Position numbers and translations under genes: made by a program. The notes under the pieces are model-generated. The model was not told where the DNA came from and did no database searches. It saw nothing but the letters and a program-made list of their open reading frames with translations. This document shows positions 1 through 7,785 of a DNA stretch of 39,856 bases, piece after piece. Position 1 is the first letter of the stretch, and the number at the start of each line of letters is the position of its first letter. Source of the stretch: Desulfobulbus sp. (GTDB lineage: Bacteria; Desulfobacterota; Desulfobulbia; Desulfobulbales; Desulfobulbaceae); assembly GCA_028684915.1 (NCBI GenBank), contig JAQUEZ010000040.1:1-39856 (forward strand), in the 5' to 3' direction.

Positions 1-221
1 CATATCGAAATCCGCTGCCGTCGTAAATCGCCTTTGTGGGCCGTTCTGGATATTTGATTTAATTTCTGAGGGTTAAAGCTCAGCGGAGGTACCAGGTGAA
101 ATTGTCGAGATCAGGAGGTCTGACCTTGGGGGATGTGTGATGCGCGATCATTCATTCCGTGCTCGCCAGTGAGTGTAGTAAACAGGCAATGGTATGAGTA
201 TGAGAAGCTGGCAAAAAAAGA
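1..221. other. Left-edge sequence with no recognisable gene
   Basis: I see no convincing coding region, RNA gene or repeat here on either strand. The stretch ends at the terminator that closes the tRNA-Arg unit. It could be the distal part of an intergenic region whose next gene lies outside the window. Confidence 0.4.
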
Positions 222-250
222 AAAGCCGTAGCACAGTTTGCTGCGGCTTT
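211..250 (-). terminator. Intrinsic terminator downstream of tRNA-Arg
   Basis: Read on the minus strand, a 12-bp stem with one G-T wobble (arms 239-250 and 222-233) is followed by a T-rich run at 211-221. It sits about 60 bases beyond the 3' end of tRNA-Arg and points the right way to end that transcript. On the plus strand the hairpin has no T-run. Confidence 0.75.
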
Positions 251-311
251 ATTGAGTGTCAATTAGTGTCAATTTTAGCTTTTTGACCAATTGCGTAACT
301 CATTGATATTA

Positions 312-388
312 TGGTGCTCCAGAGAGGATTCGAACCTCCGGCACCAGGATTAGGAATCCTGTGCTCTATCCACCTGAGCTACTGGAGC
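312..388 (-). tRNA. tRNA-Arg (anticodon CCT)
   Basis: The reverse complement folds as a full 77-nt tRNA. The acceptor stem GCTCCAG pairs with CTGGAGC, followed by discriminator A and an encoded CCA. The D-arm contains AGCTCAGGTGGAT, the anticodon loop is TTCCTAA on a CAGGA/TCCTG stem, and the T-loop is GGTTCGAATCC. The anticodon CCT reads the Arg codon AGG. It lies just downstream of the glgC pair on the same strand, with its own terminator further on. Confidence 0.97.
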
Positions 389-504
389 ATTGTGACATGA
401 AAAATGAAACGGCCCGAACGACGGAGAAGAAGAGGGCGCGTTCAGGCCGCTGAAAATACCCATTTCAGCCGCACCATGCAAGAAATTCTTCCCTTTTTCC
501 CGGC

Positions 505-1773
505 TTAAGCCGACTCGCCGTCGGCGAGGAAGTTCTTACCGTGGAAATTGTCCTTGTTGTAGCCGAAGTTGACGATGCAGTTGCGGCCAACGCTAACCTC
601 GGCAGGAATACGGGCTTCCTTGCCCACCAACGAGATCCCGGTATAAAGATGCTTGGGATAGGCCTTGTTTACCTCGGTGAGGTTATCGCCCTGCCCCACC
701 ACAGCCCCTTTGCCTACTTGGACCCGCTTGTCAAGAATAGCCAGATCGACCTTGGCATCCTCTTCAAGTACACAGTCTTCAAAGATGACCGAGTTGCTGA
801 CCACCGCGCCCTTCTTCACCCAGACTCCTGGAGAGAGTACCGAGTTGACCACGGTTCCCTCGATAATGCAGCCAGCGGCAACCAACGAGGAAGAGACCTG
901 GCTTTCGCCAAGAAACCGTGCCGGGGCTCGATCCATGGGACGTCCACCGTATTCAGGATTGGGCCGGATTTCCCACTCCTCGGGTGAGATACCCGAGTTC
1001 TCGCGGATGATATCCATGTTGGTTTCCCAATAGGACTGGATCGTGCCTACATCGCGCCAGTAACCATAGAAAGGATAGGCATAGACCCGGTCTTCGTTGA
1101 TTGCCCGGGGAATGATGTCCATGCCGAAATCAGCCTCTTTGCGGTCCCGCTCTAGGGTGCGCAGCAAATATTTGGTATCAAAGACATAAATACCCATGGA
1201 GGCGAGGTTAGTGCGGGGCACCTGGGGTTTTTCCTCCCAGTCGACGATTCGATTCTCGTTGTCGATGATCCCGGCGCCAAACTGGTGGATCTCACTCTTA
1301 GGCACCACCATCATGCCGATAGTGATATCGGCCCGCTTATGCTGGTGGTAGGAGAGCATGGCGTCGAAATCCATGTGATAGATATGATCGCCGGAAAGCA
1401 CCACCACCTGCTCCGAGGGGTTGGCGAGGATAAAATCGATATTCTGACGGATGGCATCTGCCGTGCCCTTGTACCAGTCGGAATCTTGTTCGCCGGTACG
1501 CGGCGGCAGGATCTTGACTCCGCGGGTACGACCGGTGAAGTCCCAAGCCGATCCGTCGCCGATATGGGACATCAACGATAACGGCTTATATTGGGTGAGC
1601 ACGCCTACCCGGGTCAGGCCGGAGTTCATCACGTTGGAGAGGCTAAAATCGATGATTCGATAAATGCCACCGAAAGGTACCGCCGGTTTGGCCCGATGCC
1701 CAACCAGAAGGTTCAATCGGCTGCCGATACCACCGGCAAGCAGCAGAACCAGGGCGTCGCCACTTTCTCTCAT
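505..1773 (-). CDS. glgC: Glucose-1-phosphate adenylyltransferase (ADP-glucose pyrophosphorylase)
   Basis: This 422-aa protein matches the usual GlgC length. The enzyme makes ADP-glucose from ATP and glucose-1-phosphate, the committed step of bacterial glycogen synthesis. The nucleotide-binding loop GGIGSRL (residues 14-20) is intact and leads to RAKPAVPFGG. The catalytic Asp sits in SGDHIY (about 127-132), with the sugar-phosphate motif EEKP and GMDIIP further on. A left-handed beta-helix-like C-terminal domain follows. The ATG at 1773 was chosen because a GGGAGGA ribosome site lies just upstream. A longer frame to 1815 would run into the upstream gene and adds no family residues. The start overlaps the stop of the upstream paralogue by one base (TGATG), so the two are very likely translationally coupled. 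Confidence 0.93.
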   Translation of the reverse strand: MRESGDALVLLLAGGIGSRLNLLVGHRAKPAVPFGGIYRIIDFSLSNVMNSGLTRVGVLTQYKPLSLMSHIGDGSAWDFTGRTRGVKILPPRTGEQDSDWYKGTADAIRQNIDFILANPSEQVVVLSGDHIYHMDFDAMLSYHQHKRADITIGMMVVPKSEIHQFGAGIIDNENRIVDWEEKPQVPRTNLASMGIYVFDTKYLLRTLERDRKEADFGMDIIPRAINEDRVYAYPFYGYWRDVGTIQSYWETNMDIIRENSGISPEEWEIRPNPEYGGRPMDRAPARFLGESQVSSSLVAAGCIIEGTVVNSVLSPGVWVKKGAVVSNSVIFEDCVLEEDAKVDLAILDKRVQVGKGAVVGQGDNLTEVNKAYPKHLYTGISLVGKEARIPAEVSVGRNCIVNFGYNKDNFHGKNFLADGESA

Positions 1774-3026
1774 CACAGTTCCTCCCCATCTGCAAGTCGG
1801 TTGCTCTCCGGCCAACGGTCAGTAGGGATGCGCGGATTGATCCGACAGCCGCAACCGATCTGAAAGCCTTCGGGCACACTGTTATTCCAGCCGACAACAG
1901 TGACTCGACTGGCGGATTGACAGTCCGGAGTGCCCACCCGCACTTGCTTATTGAACACCGTGTTGACATCGCTGACCACCCGGTTGAGATGGACACCCTC
2001 ATGGATAATGTTGTCGAAAAAAACGATCGAATCGTTGACTTCGGCGCCAGCCATAACATGCACGCCAGGAAAAAGAATCGAGTTACGCACCTTGCCCTCG
2101 ATGATGCAACCGTTGTGGGCCATTGAATTTTCCAGGCTGCCCTGGGCGCCGATCTTGACCGGTTGGCGGTCGGCAATGTTTCTGTGACCGAGGTTGGTGC
2201 GGATTCCCCAGGCCTCGAGATCAATCTTCGGTTCCGGGCCGAGCAGATCCATCGAGGTTTGCCAGTACTCGTCGATGGTGCGAGTATAGCCCCAGTAGCC
2301 ACGGAACTTGTAGCCGTAGACCTTGCATTTTTCCTGCATCATCATCGGGATAATATCGCGACCAAACTCGTAGGACTCGCTCTTTTGGTTGCGCTTGAGC
2401 ATCTCAAAGAGTACTGAAGGCCGGAAACAAAACACGGTCAACGAGGCCCAGCGCCCCTTGGGCGCGGCAGGTTTTTCCTCATAGGAGAGCAGCGGCCCGC
2501 CGTCTTCGAAGTCGCCGGCGATCTCTGCCACCCCGAAACGCGAAGCCGATTTCGGCTCCACCTCGATGAAGGCGGCAGTGAGGTCGGCATCGTGCTCGTG
2601 GTGGAAGCGGATCATTTTGCGGTAATCCATCTGGTAGATATGATCGCCGGAGAGGATCATAATCACCGAGGGGCCGTAATACTGGATGAAATCGAGGTTT
2701 TGATAGACCGCATCGGCACTGCCCCGATACCAGTGGGGATTCTCGTAATCTTTGAATGGCGGAAGAATGGAGATGCCACGATTACGGCCGATCATATCCC
2801 AGGCAGCGCCGGTACCGATATGATTAATCAGAGAATAGGAGCGATACTGGCTGAGAATCGCGATCCGCTCAATGCCCGAGTGGAGCAAATTGGAGAGGGG
2901 AAAATCGATGACGCGGGCAAGTCCGCCAAAAGGAACAGCAGATTTAGGCCGGTAATGCGTCAACACACCCAATTCATCGACGCGGCCACCCGCCAGGATC
3001 ATCGCCAAGGTCGAGGGTCTGTACAT
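1773..3026 (-). CDS. GlgC-family paralogue with altered nucleotide loop
   Basis: This 417-aa protein is clearly a GlgC relative. It has AVPFGG, IDFPLSN, SGDHIY (about 126-131, with the catalytic-type Asp), YEEKP and GRDIIP, plus a C-terminal hexapeptide-like domain. The phosphate-binding loop differs: where GlgC has GGxG(S/T)RL this protein has GGRVDEL (13-19), so the second glycine and the Arg are missing. It may be a regulatory or low-activity partner of the adjacent canonical GlgC, or an active variant with another nucleotide preference. The one-base overlap with the downstream glgC supports a mixed complex, but that is inference. The ATG at 3026 has only a weak ribosome site. Confidence 0.85.
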   Translation of the reverse strand: MYRPSTLAMILAGGRVDELGVLTHYRPKSAVPFGGLARVIDFPLSNLLHSGIERIAILSQYRSYSLINHIGTGAAWDMIGRNRGISILPPFKDYENPHWYRGSADAVYQNLDFIQYYGPSVIMILSGDHIYQMDYRKMIRFHHEHDADLTAAFIEVEPKSASRFGVAEIAGDFEDGGPLLSYEEKPAAPKGRWASLTVFCFRPSVLFEMLKRNQKSESYEFGRDIIPMMMQEKCKVYGYKFRGYWGYTRTIDEYWQTSMDLLGPEPKIDLEAWGIRTNLGHRNIADRQPVKIGAQGSLENSMAHNGCIIEGKVRNSILFPGVHVMAGAEVNDSIVFFDNIIHEGVHLNRVVSDVNTVFNKQVRVGTPDCQSASRVTVVGWNNSVPEGFQIGCGCRINPRIPTDRWPESNRLADGEEL

Positions 3027-3183
3027 AGAACACCGTGCTGATGGTAGATCGGTACCGACTTCGGGCCCTAGGCCGACAAGCTGGCACCGAATAAGATTTT
3101 TGATTACGCCATATTATGCCTAACCCCTTAAAAGGTGCAAGCAATATCTCGCACCGCTGCAGGGAACGCGCAGACGATGCGTC

Positions 3184-4239
3184 TTATTTGATGTGCTGGG
3201 TGACGATCCGGATAAGGGTCTTGGTGGTGAACTCCTGCCCTTCACGCAACGGCAGGTTTTTCAGGGGAGATTCAGCCCGAGCCGCCTCCTTGTGGCCACC
3301 AGCCGGTCCAAAGCGGCCAAAGGCGACCTTGGCAAGTTTCCCGGCATTCTTGCGGTAGCCGTCGCAACGGAAGATCGCCACCAACTTTTCACCGTGTACA
3401 CCGGAAACAATGACCCAGTCAAACGACTCTACCCGATTAAAGAAGTCGGCAATGATCACCAATATATCAGGGGTACTCACTTTACCCAGGTGGACGTAAG
3501 CCCGCCCCTTGCTTGCCTTGACCTCGTTAAGAGCTATGCGGAAATAGCGCAGCTCCGAGCGTCTGAGCTCGGTGAGCTCGAATTTACGTACCAGATTGAG
3601 ATTGGCAATATTGAACAGATAGCGGAAGCAGGTGCCGTCGGCGGCCTGCATATTCTGCTTCTGGAAATTCTGGGTATCGACCTTGACCCCGTAAAAAAGG
3701 GCCGTGGCTAGGGCCACCGAGGGTTTGATCCCGGCGGCACGCAGATATTCCACCATCATTGAGGAGACCGCACCGTACTCGGGCCGAATATCGATGAACG
3801 CTGCATCCCAGCCGGTGGTGACCGGATGATGATCGATAACCGCGTTAAACGTCATCTTTTCAAAGATAGCCAGATGGTTGGGTTGGGAATCGACGAGAAT
3901 TTTTTTGGTGTACTCTTTGACGGGGAGGGTGTGGAGCCGTTCAATGGGGGCTTTGAGGCGTTCCACCATTGTCAGGTTATTCAACCTTCGGATCTCGTTG
4001 GGGTAGCCGATAGTCACGCTGTGCACCCGGTAACTGAGCAGCCGTTTGAGCGCCAAGGCCGAAGCGATTGCATCCGGATCCGCGTTGATCACGATCAACA
4101 CGGTATCGCTTCGTTCGAAGATGGCCCAGAACCCGTTGAGGCGGGCTATAGCTGAGTTTTTACTGGGACTTCGTGTTATATTGTTGTCGGCAATTTTCTC
4201 GAGTCGTTTCTGCATAGAAAAGGTTCGGAAAAGTGACAC
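3184..4239 (-). CDS. DHH-family phosphoesterase (NrnA-like)
   Basis: This 351-aa protein has the DHH layout. Motif I is NADPDAIAS (52-60), motif II is VDSQPNH (116-122), motif III is IDHHP (135-139), and a C-terminal DHHA1-type GGHKEAAR lies near 317. Relatives are metal-dependent nano-RNases or pAp phosphatases (NrnA) and c-di-nucleotide hydrolases, probably cytoplasmic here. Motif I lacks the usual His metal ligand (Val in its aligned place), so activity or metal use may differ. I chose the GTG at 4239 because AAGGGA lies six bases upstream. The internal ATG at 4215 has no ribosome site. It is not obviously in an operon: about 160 bp separate it from the glgC pair downstream. Confidence 0.82.
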   Translation of the reverse strand: MSLFRTFSMQKRLEKIADNNITRSPSKNSAIARLNGFWAIFERSDTVLIVINADPDAIASALALKRLLSYRVHSVTIGYPNEIRRLNNLTMVERLKAPIERLHTLPVKEYTKKILVDSQPNHLAIFEKMTFNAVIDHHPVTTGWDAAFIDIRPEYGAVSSMMVEYLRAAGIKPSVALATALFYGVKVDTQNFQKQNMQAADGTCFRYLFNIANLNLVRKFELTELRRSELRYFRIALNEVKASKGRAYVHLGKVSTPDILVIIADFFNRVESFDWVIVSGVHGEKLVAIFRCDGYRKNAGKLAKVAFGRFGPAGGHKEAARAESPLKNLPLREGQEFTTKTLIRIVTQHIK

Positions 4240-4727
4240 GGTGTTCCCTTGAAGCGAACACTGTGTAAAGGGCTAATCCGCCGTTTTTAGTGAGTTCAAG
4301 TGAAACGGCACTCCGGGCACCGCCGTAAAGACAGTGGCGCCAGAGGCTTCAAGGTAAAAGCTTCCCATGCATTGCCCGTAATAAAAGACAAAAAACAAAC
4401 AAAACCAAACCTGCAACTTACACAGAGACAGTCGGAAGTGCAAGCTCCGTCTTTCCGGAAGTGTGACCAATGGGCGATTAATCGCTTCGGGTTCTTTCTT
4501 GACGAGAACAGATGCAGCGGGTACTACACCGCCAAGAAACAGCGTCTTTTTCGGCTCATCCTGATCATGTGCAGCCGTTGACGAATGCACGGTGGTCCGT
4601 TATACAGTTACTCACTGCGCTCTGCCAACGAACGACGAAAATGAACTTTTCGCCTTGTAACTCATTGTTTTTTTACACTACCCGACGCTTTCCCCTTCGG
4701 GTTTCGACGAGCTGACCAACACTTCCC
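4240..4727. other. 488-bp gap between divergent genes, no supported gene
   Basis: This gap separates the minus-strand DHH gene from the plus-strand lptG-like gene, so it should hold both promoters. Two overlapping frames of about 100 codons exist on opposite strands (4300-4581 plus, 4273-4590 minus). Neither has a ribosome site, a family motif or a plausible composition. I call neither of them. No clear -35/-10 pair or hairpin stood out. Confidence 0.4.
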
Positions 4728-5810
4728 ATGATACTGCTTTACCGCTATATTCTCGCCAATTTCATTCGCAATTTAGGGATGATCATGGCCGGTTTCATTT
4801 CCCTGTATATCCTGATCGATTTCTTTGAAAAGATCGATAATTTCATGGAAAAAGGCAAATCTCTTTCTCTGGTAGCCCATTTTTTTGCCGCCAACATCCC
4901 CTTCATCATCGACTTGATGAGCCCGGTCTGTATCCTTCTGTCGGGCGTGGTCACCCTAGGCGTCCTCAACCACAGCAACGAGTTGATCGCGCTGAAGGCC
5001 TGCGGTATTCCACTGAAAAAGATCACCCGCCCAATCATCGGCGCGGCCATGGCCTGTATCCTAATTTTTCTCGCCATGGCCCAGGTGGTATTACCCAAAA
5101 CAGTCTCCTTGACCAACGAGATCTGGAACAAGGAGGTGCGGGGCAAGGTGCCGTTGGGTATCTACCGCAACGGCCGCTATTACTATCGCGGATTAAAGGG
5201 ATTTTACTCTTTTGCCCGTTTGGACGCACAGGTCAATCTGTTTAATAATTTTTCCTATACCATCTGGAATGGCAAGTATGGTGCCGAGACCCTGATCTCA
5301 GCCGAATCCGCCTCCTGGGACACCAACGGTTGGACCCTGGAGAACGGCCAGGTGCAGCGGGCCGCCGGGACGCAGCGCATGACCACCGAAGTCTTTAGCA
5401 AACGCCACTTCGACTTTCCCGAAACCCCAAGCGACTTTTTCGTTCCTGCCTACCGCACCATGGAACTTTCCCTGGTGCAACTCTACCGGGAAACGCGTAA
5501 CAGCCACTCCCCGGAGGAGCACAACAAGGCGCTAACCAATTTTTACGGCCGAGTCAGCTACACACTGCTTGGCCTGCCGCTGCTGCTTTTGGGGCTGCCC
5601 CTGCTGCTGATGGTCTACCGCCGCTGGGGCCGGGATTTATCACTAGCCATACCGGTAAGTTGCGGCATGGCCTTTGTCTGTTGGGGTGTTTACAATACGC
5701 TGCAATCGATGGCCGCAGCCGGATACATGTCGCCGCTTCTGGCGGCAATCTCCGTGCACCTGGTGGTGGGCTCCCTCGGCCTCTATCTGCTGATACGGGA
5801 GGATTGCTAA
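4728..5810 (+). CDS. lptG: LptG-like permease of the LPS transport ABC system
   Basis: This 360-aa inner-membrane protein of the LptF/LptG (YjgP/YjgQ) family normally works with LptB2 to lift lipopolysaccharide from the inner membrane toward the LptA bridge. The N-terminal helix is followed by a LptG-type IDFFEKIDNFMEKG segment (31-44). Two further membrane helices come next, then a periplasmic domain of about 150 residues, then three C-terminal helices beginning at YTLLGLPLLLLGLP. Length is normal. LptG is favoured over LptF on the EKIDNFME segment. No lptF-like gene precedes it. The downstream gene starts two bases after its stop, which suggests co-transcription with the Cys-rich protein and activase genes, an unusual setting for lptG. 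Confidence 0.88.
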   Translation: MILLYRYILANFIRNLGMIMAGFISLYILIDFFEKIDNFMEKGKSLSLVAHFFAANIPFIIDLMSPVCILLSGVVTLGVLNHSNELIALKACGIPLKKITRPIIGAAMACILIFLAMAQVVLPKTVSLTNEIWNKEVRGKVPLGIYRNGRYYYRGLKGFYSFARLDAQVNLFNNFSYTIWNGKYGAETLISAESASWDTNGWTLENGQVQRAAGTQRMTTEVFSKRHFDFPETPSDFFVPAYRTMELSLVQLYRETRNSHSPEEHNKALTNFYGRVSYTLLGLPLLLLGLPLLLMVYRRWGRDLSLAIPVSCGMAFVCWGVYNTLQSMAAAGYMSPLLAAISVHLVVGSLGLYLLIREDC

Positions 5811-5811
5811 C

Positions 5812-6573
5812 ATGGTCCGCATCGGCATCGTCGGGGTGCCGCCGCTGTCGGTGATCGCCGACATCAACTTTCGCGGAGATACCATCGTCGACCTGGATGA
5901 ACCCCAGGTAACGGCCTCGATCGACCAAACCGCCCCCTTCATCCCCCGGGTCTACTGTGCCATTCTCCGCACCGTGGTGCTTAACTGTCTCCATCTGCAA
6001 CTCGACCAGGTGGTGATCGACGTCGGCCCCGGAAAATGCGACTGCGCCCTCCATGTGAGCGAGGTGCTGTCCGATATACTCGATATTCCCATCATCCGTA
6101 CCCGCAATCAAGACCGCGCACCCTTTGGTAATCCTCTCTGTACGGCCGAGATGCCATTGATCGAAAAATTCAGCCGCATCACCAAGGGGGTGCAGTCGGC
6201 GGTACCTTACGTTTCGACGCCTCCCTGCCGCCCCAGTTGCGGGTTCTGGGGCGTACCACCCCGCGATTTCTCCCTGCTCAGCCCCTTTCCCAATACTACC
6301 CACGTCTTCGGCTGGACCCGGTGCATGGAAAACAAGACCCCGGCAGATTTGGAGATGGAAAAGGTCTTTGACGCCTCTATCCCCACTGTCTTTTTTGCCC
6401 AGTCCTTCTGCGCCAAATCCGCCCTGGCCAAACACCTGGCCGGCAAGCATCCGCGCGCTATCGCCATTGACTGCGACGTCACCCGTGGGAGTTCTACCAG
6501 GGCCAAGATCGAGGCCTTCCTCGAGTTATCCGGTATTGAACCCAATCGGAGTGTTCCTGATGCTGCTCGCTGA
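5812..6573 (+). CDS. Cys-rich protein, possibly 2-hydroxyacyl-CoA dehydratase D-component-like
   Basis: This 253-aa soluble protein is not one I recognise outright. It carries many cysteines, including GKCDCAL (about 84-90), FGNPLC (104-109), PPCRPSCGFWG (about 139-149) and a further Cys in FGWTRC. This pattern suits a metal or iron-sulfur centre. The C-terminal stretch RAIAIDCDVTRGS...KIEAFLE resembles the end of the 2-hydroxyglutaryl-CoA dehydratase D-component family (IDxDYT...RxEAFLE); this similarity is inferred by eye. An activase-type ATPase is encoded directly downstream with a 14-base overlap. That is the family's usual partner and supports the reading. The ATG at 5812 has GGGAGGA upstream inside the end of lptG. 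The protein is shorter than real dehydratase subunits (about 400 aa), so a different substrate or a non-enzymatic role is possible. Confidence 0.55.
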   Translation: MVRIGIVGVPPLSVIADINFRGDTIVDLDEPQVTASIDQTAPFIPRVYCAILRTVVLNCLHLQLDQVVIDVGPGKCDCALHVSEVLSDILDIPIIRTRNQDRAPFGNPLCTAEMPLIEKFSRITKGVQSAVPYVSTPPCRPSCGFWGVPPRDFSLLSPFPNTTHVFGWTRCMENKTPADLEMEKVFDASIPTVFFAQSFCAKSALAKHLAGKHPRAIAIDCDVTRGSSTRAKIEAFLELSGIEPNRSVPDAAR

Positions 6574-7216
6574 TTTTGGCACCTCCTACTGCAAGATCCT
6601 CGACACAACCAAGAGCAACACGCCAAGCATCGTGCCCACACGGGCTCTGCCGCGCGACTTCAAGGCCGATCTGGCCACCGGCCACAATGCCACCCTCCGC
6701 AGCGTAAGGAGCATCAACGAGCTGACCGCACTCGCCCGGGGCGGCAAAGCGTTGATCGGAAAGGAAGACTTTGTCCTGCTTGACTGCGGCAGCCGCGACA
6801 TTAAATTTGTCCGTTTTGAGGGTGGCGAGGTGGTGGATATGGGGTGGAATGCCGAATGCGGCGCCTCCATGGGGTTCACCATTGAGTTGCTCTCCACCTA
6901 TTATCAACTCGACTACGCCACCCTGCCGGTTCCCAGCACCGGGTTCTCCATCACCTGCGGTGTGCTCGGTATGAGCCATATTTTTGATGCGGTGGTCTCC
7001 GGAGCCTCCGAGGCCGAGGCGGTTGCCAAATTCGTGCGCGGCATTGCCCTCAATGCCTACCGCTTTGCCAACCAGCCCGCAGCCCTCTACCTCTCTGGAG
7101 GTCTTTGCGACAATCCGCTCTTTGTCGACAGCTTTCCCTGCGAGGTCTCCCCCTTAGGGCGATTTGTGCTCATCGAAGGGCTTCGAGCCACCTTAGCGGC
7201 CGAATCAACGCCCTAA
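6560..7216 (+). CDS. BadF/BadG/HgdC-type ASKHA ATPase (activase-like)
   Basis: This 218-aa protein has the ASKHA ATPase fold of dehydratase and benzoyl-CoA reductase activators. Phosphate-1 loop is ADFGTSYCKIL (4-14), phosphate-2 is LLDCGSRDIKF (about 73-83), NAECGASMGF is at about 95-104, SITCGVL at about 131-137, and the adenosine motif LSGGLCDNPLF near 181. The Cys in NAECGAS and SITCGVL occupy the places of the two Cys that bridge a [4Fe-4S] cluster between HgdC subunits. It is shorter than HgdC (about 260 aa). Family members use ATP to push a low-potential electron into a partner protein, here most likely the overlapping upstream Cys-rich protein. Start: ATG at 6560 with CGGAG upstream. 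The same frame open upstream to 6368 is Pro/Ser-rich shadow sequence. Confidence 0.75.
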   Translation: MLLADFGTSYCKILDTTKSNTPSIVPTRALPRDFKADLATGHNATLRSVRSINELTALARGGKALIGKEDFVLLDCGSRDIKFVRFEGGEVVDMGWNAECGASMGFTIELLSTYYQLDYATLPVPSTGFSITCGVLGMSHIFDAVVSGASEAEAVAKFVRGIALNAYRFANQPAALYLSGGLCDNPLFVDSFPCEVSPLGRFVLIEGLRATLAAESTP

Positions 7217-7224
7217 TATAAAAA

Positions 7225-7253
7225 AAAGCCGGGCTCTTATTGAACCCGGCTTT
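7225..7253 (-). terminator. Bidirectional intrinsic terminator between convergent genes
   Basis: A 9-bp stem (AAAGCCGGG at 7225-7233 with CCCGGCTTT at 7245-7253) sits between the plus-strand activase gene and the minus-strand small protein. On the minus strand it is followed by eight T; on the plus strand the tail is only TTT then A. It should end the minus transcript well and may also stop the plus one. Confidence 0.8.
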
Positions 7254-7277
7254 AAAACCATCAAGGCAAGAAGTAGA

Positions 7278-7433
7278 TCAATCTTTCTTCTTCTTGTCCT
7301 TGTCTTTTTTCTTTTTTTTATCCTTCTTGTCTTTCTTTTTGTCCTTCTCTTTCTCGCTCTCTTGGAGAGGACAGTTGCCGCACCTCTTCCCTTTTTTCAG
7401 GTATCCGCCACAGCATTTTGTTTTTTTTCCCAC
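7278..7433 (-). CDS. Small Cys-rich protein with Lys/Asp tail
   Basis: This 51-aa protein has two parts. The N-terminal half contains the Cys pattern CCGGYLKKGKRCGNCP, a likely zinc-knuckle or metal site. The C-terminal half of about 25 residues is almost only Lys and Asp with a few Glu. Short proteins with a CC-x(8)-C-x(2)-CP core occur in proteobacteria, but I know no function. The GTG start at 7433 is fixed by AAGGAGG six bases upstream; the longer frame to 7529 has no such site. A terminator follows 24 bases after the stop, so it is probably its own unit. The tail might bind nucleic acid or act as a flexible anchor; this is speculation. Confidence 0.7.
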   Translation of the reverse strand: MGKKTKCCGGYLKKGKRCGNCPLQESEKEKDKKKDKKDKKKKKDKDKKKKD

Positions 7434-7583
7434 GGCGCTCCTCCTTTTCAAACATCCGTAGATGGTGAACAAACAAAGTCGTCTATGTAAAAGGTATGTC
7501 TCGGAGCACCGATTGGGAAGAGAATTCATACAAATTCCTAAAAGAAATCTGTCTAAAATAGATACAACAAGTAACTCATTAAT

Positions 7584-7740
7584 GACGTCGTAAAGACTTC
7601 AATCTCCTGCGTCGCAACGTTTTTCCCGACGCTCGACATACTGTATGTGTGCCTTCGAGCCGGGAAAAAACTGCTCAATGTATATCGGTGTATTTACCTA
7701 GCCATCTCTGAGAGGGTGATGGACTTTGTACGAGTCCATC
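7584..7740. repeat. Dispersed 157-bp repeat, copy A
   Basis: This copy aligns end to end with 14878-15034 at the same length, with scattered substitutions. Shared blocks include CTCGACATAC, GCCTTCG, GCCATCTCT and GATGGACTTT. It holds an imperfect inverted repeat (about 7619-7672, arms GTTTTTCCCGACGCTCGA and TCGAGCCGGGAAAAAAC) and ends in a perfect 8-bp hairpin (GATGGACT/AGTCCATC, 7718-7740). It lies between the small Cys-rich gene and the 3' end of the FKBP gene. Confidence 0.75.
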
Positions 7741-7785
7741 ACCCATCAAGCAAGGGGGTTTTCGAGCTCTGTGCCCGAAGGAAAC

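Noticed and set aside
4273..4590. Open frames of about 100 codons on both strands in the gap before lptG
   Set aside because: No ribosome site, no recognisable motif, and they overlap each other on opposite strands.
7434..7529. N-terminal extension of the small Cys-rich protein to an ATG at 7529
   Set aside because: The GTG at 7433 has AAGGAGG at ideal spacing; the upstream ATG has no such site and the extension is not similar to the family core.
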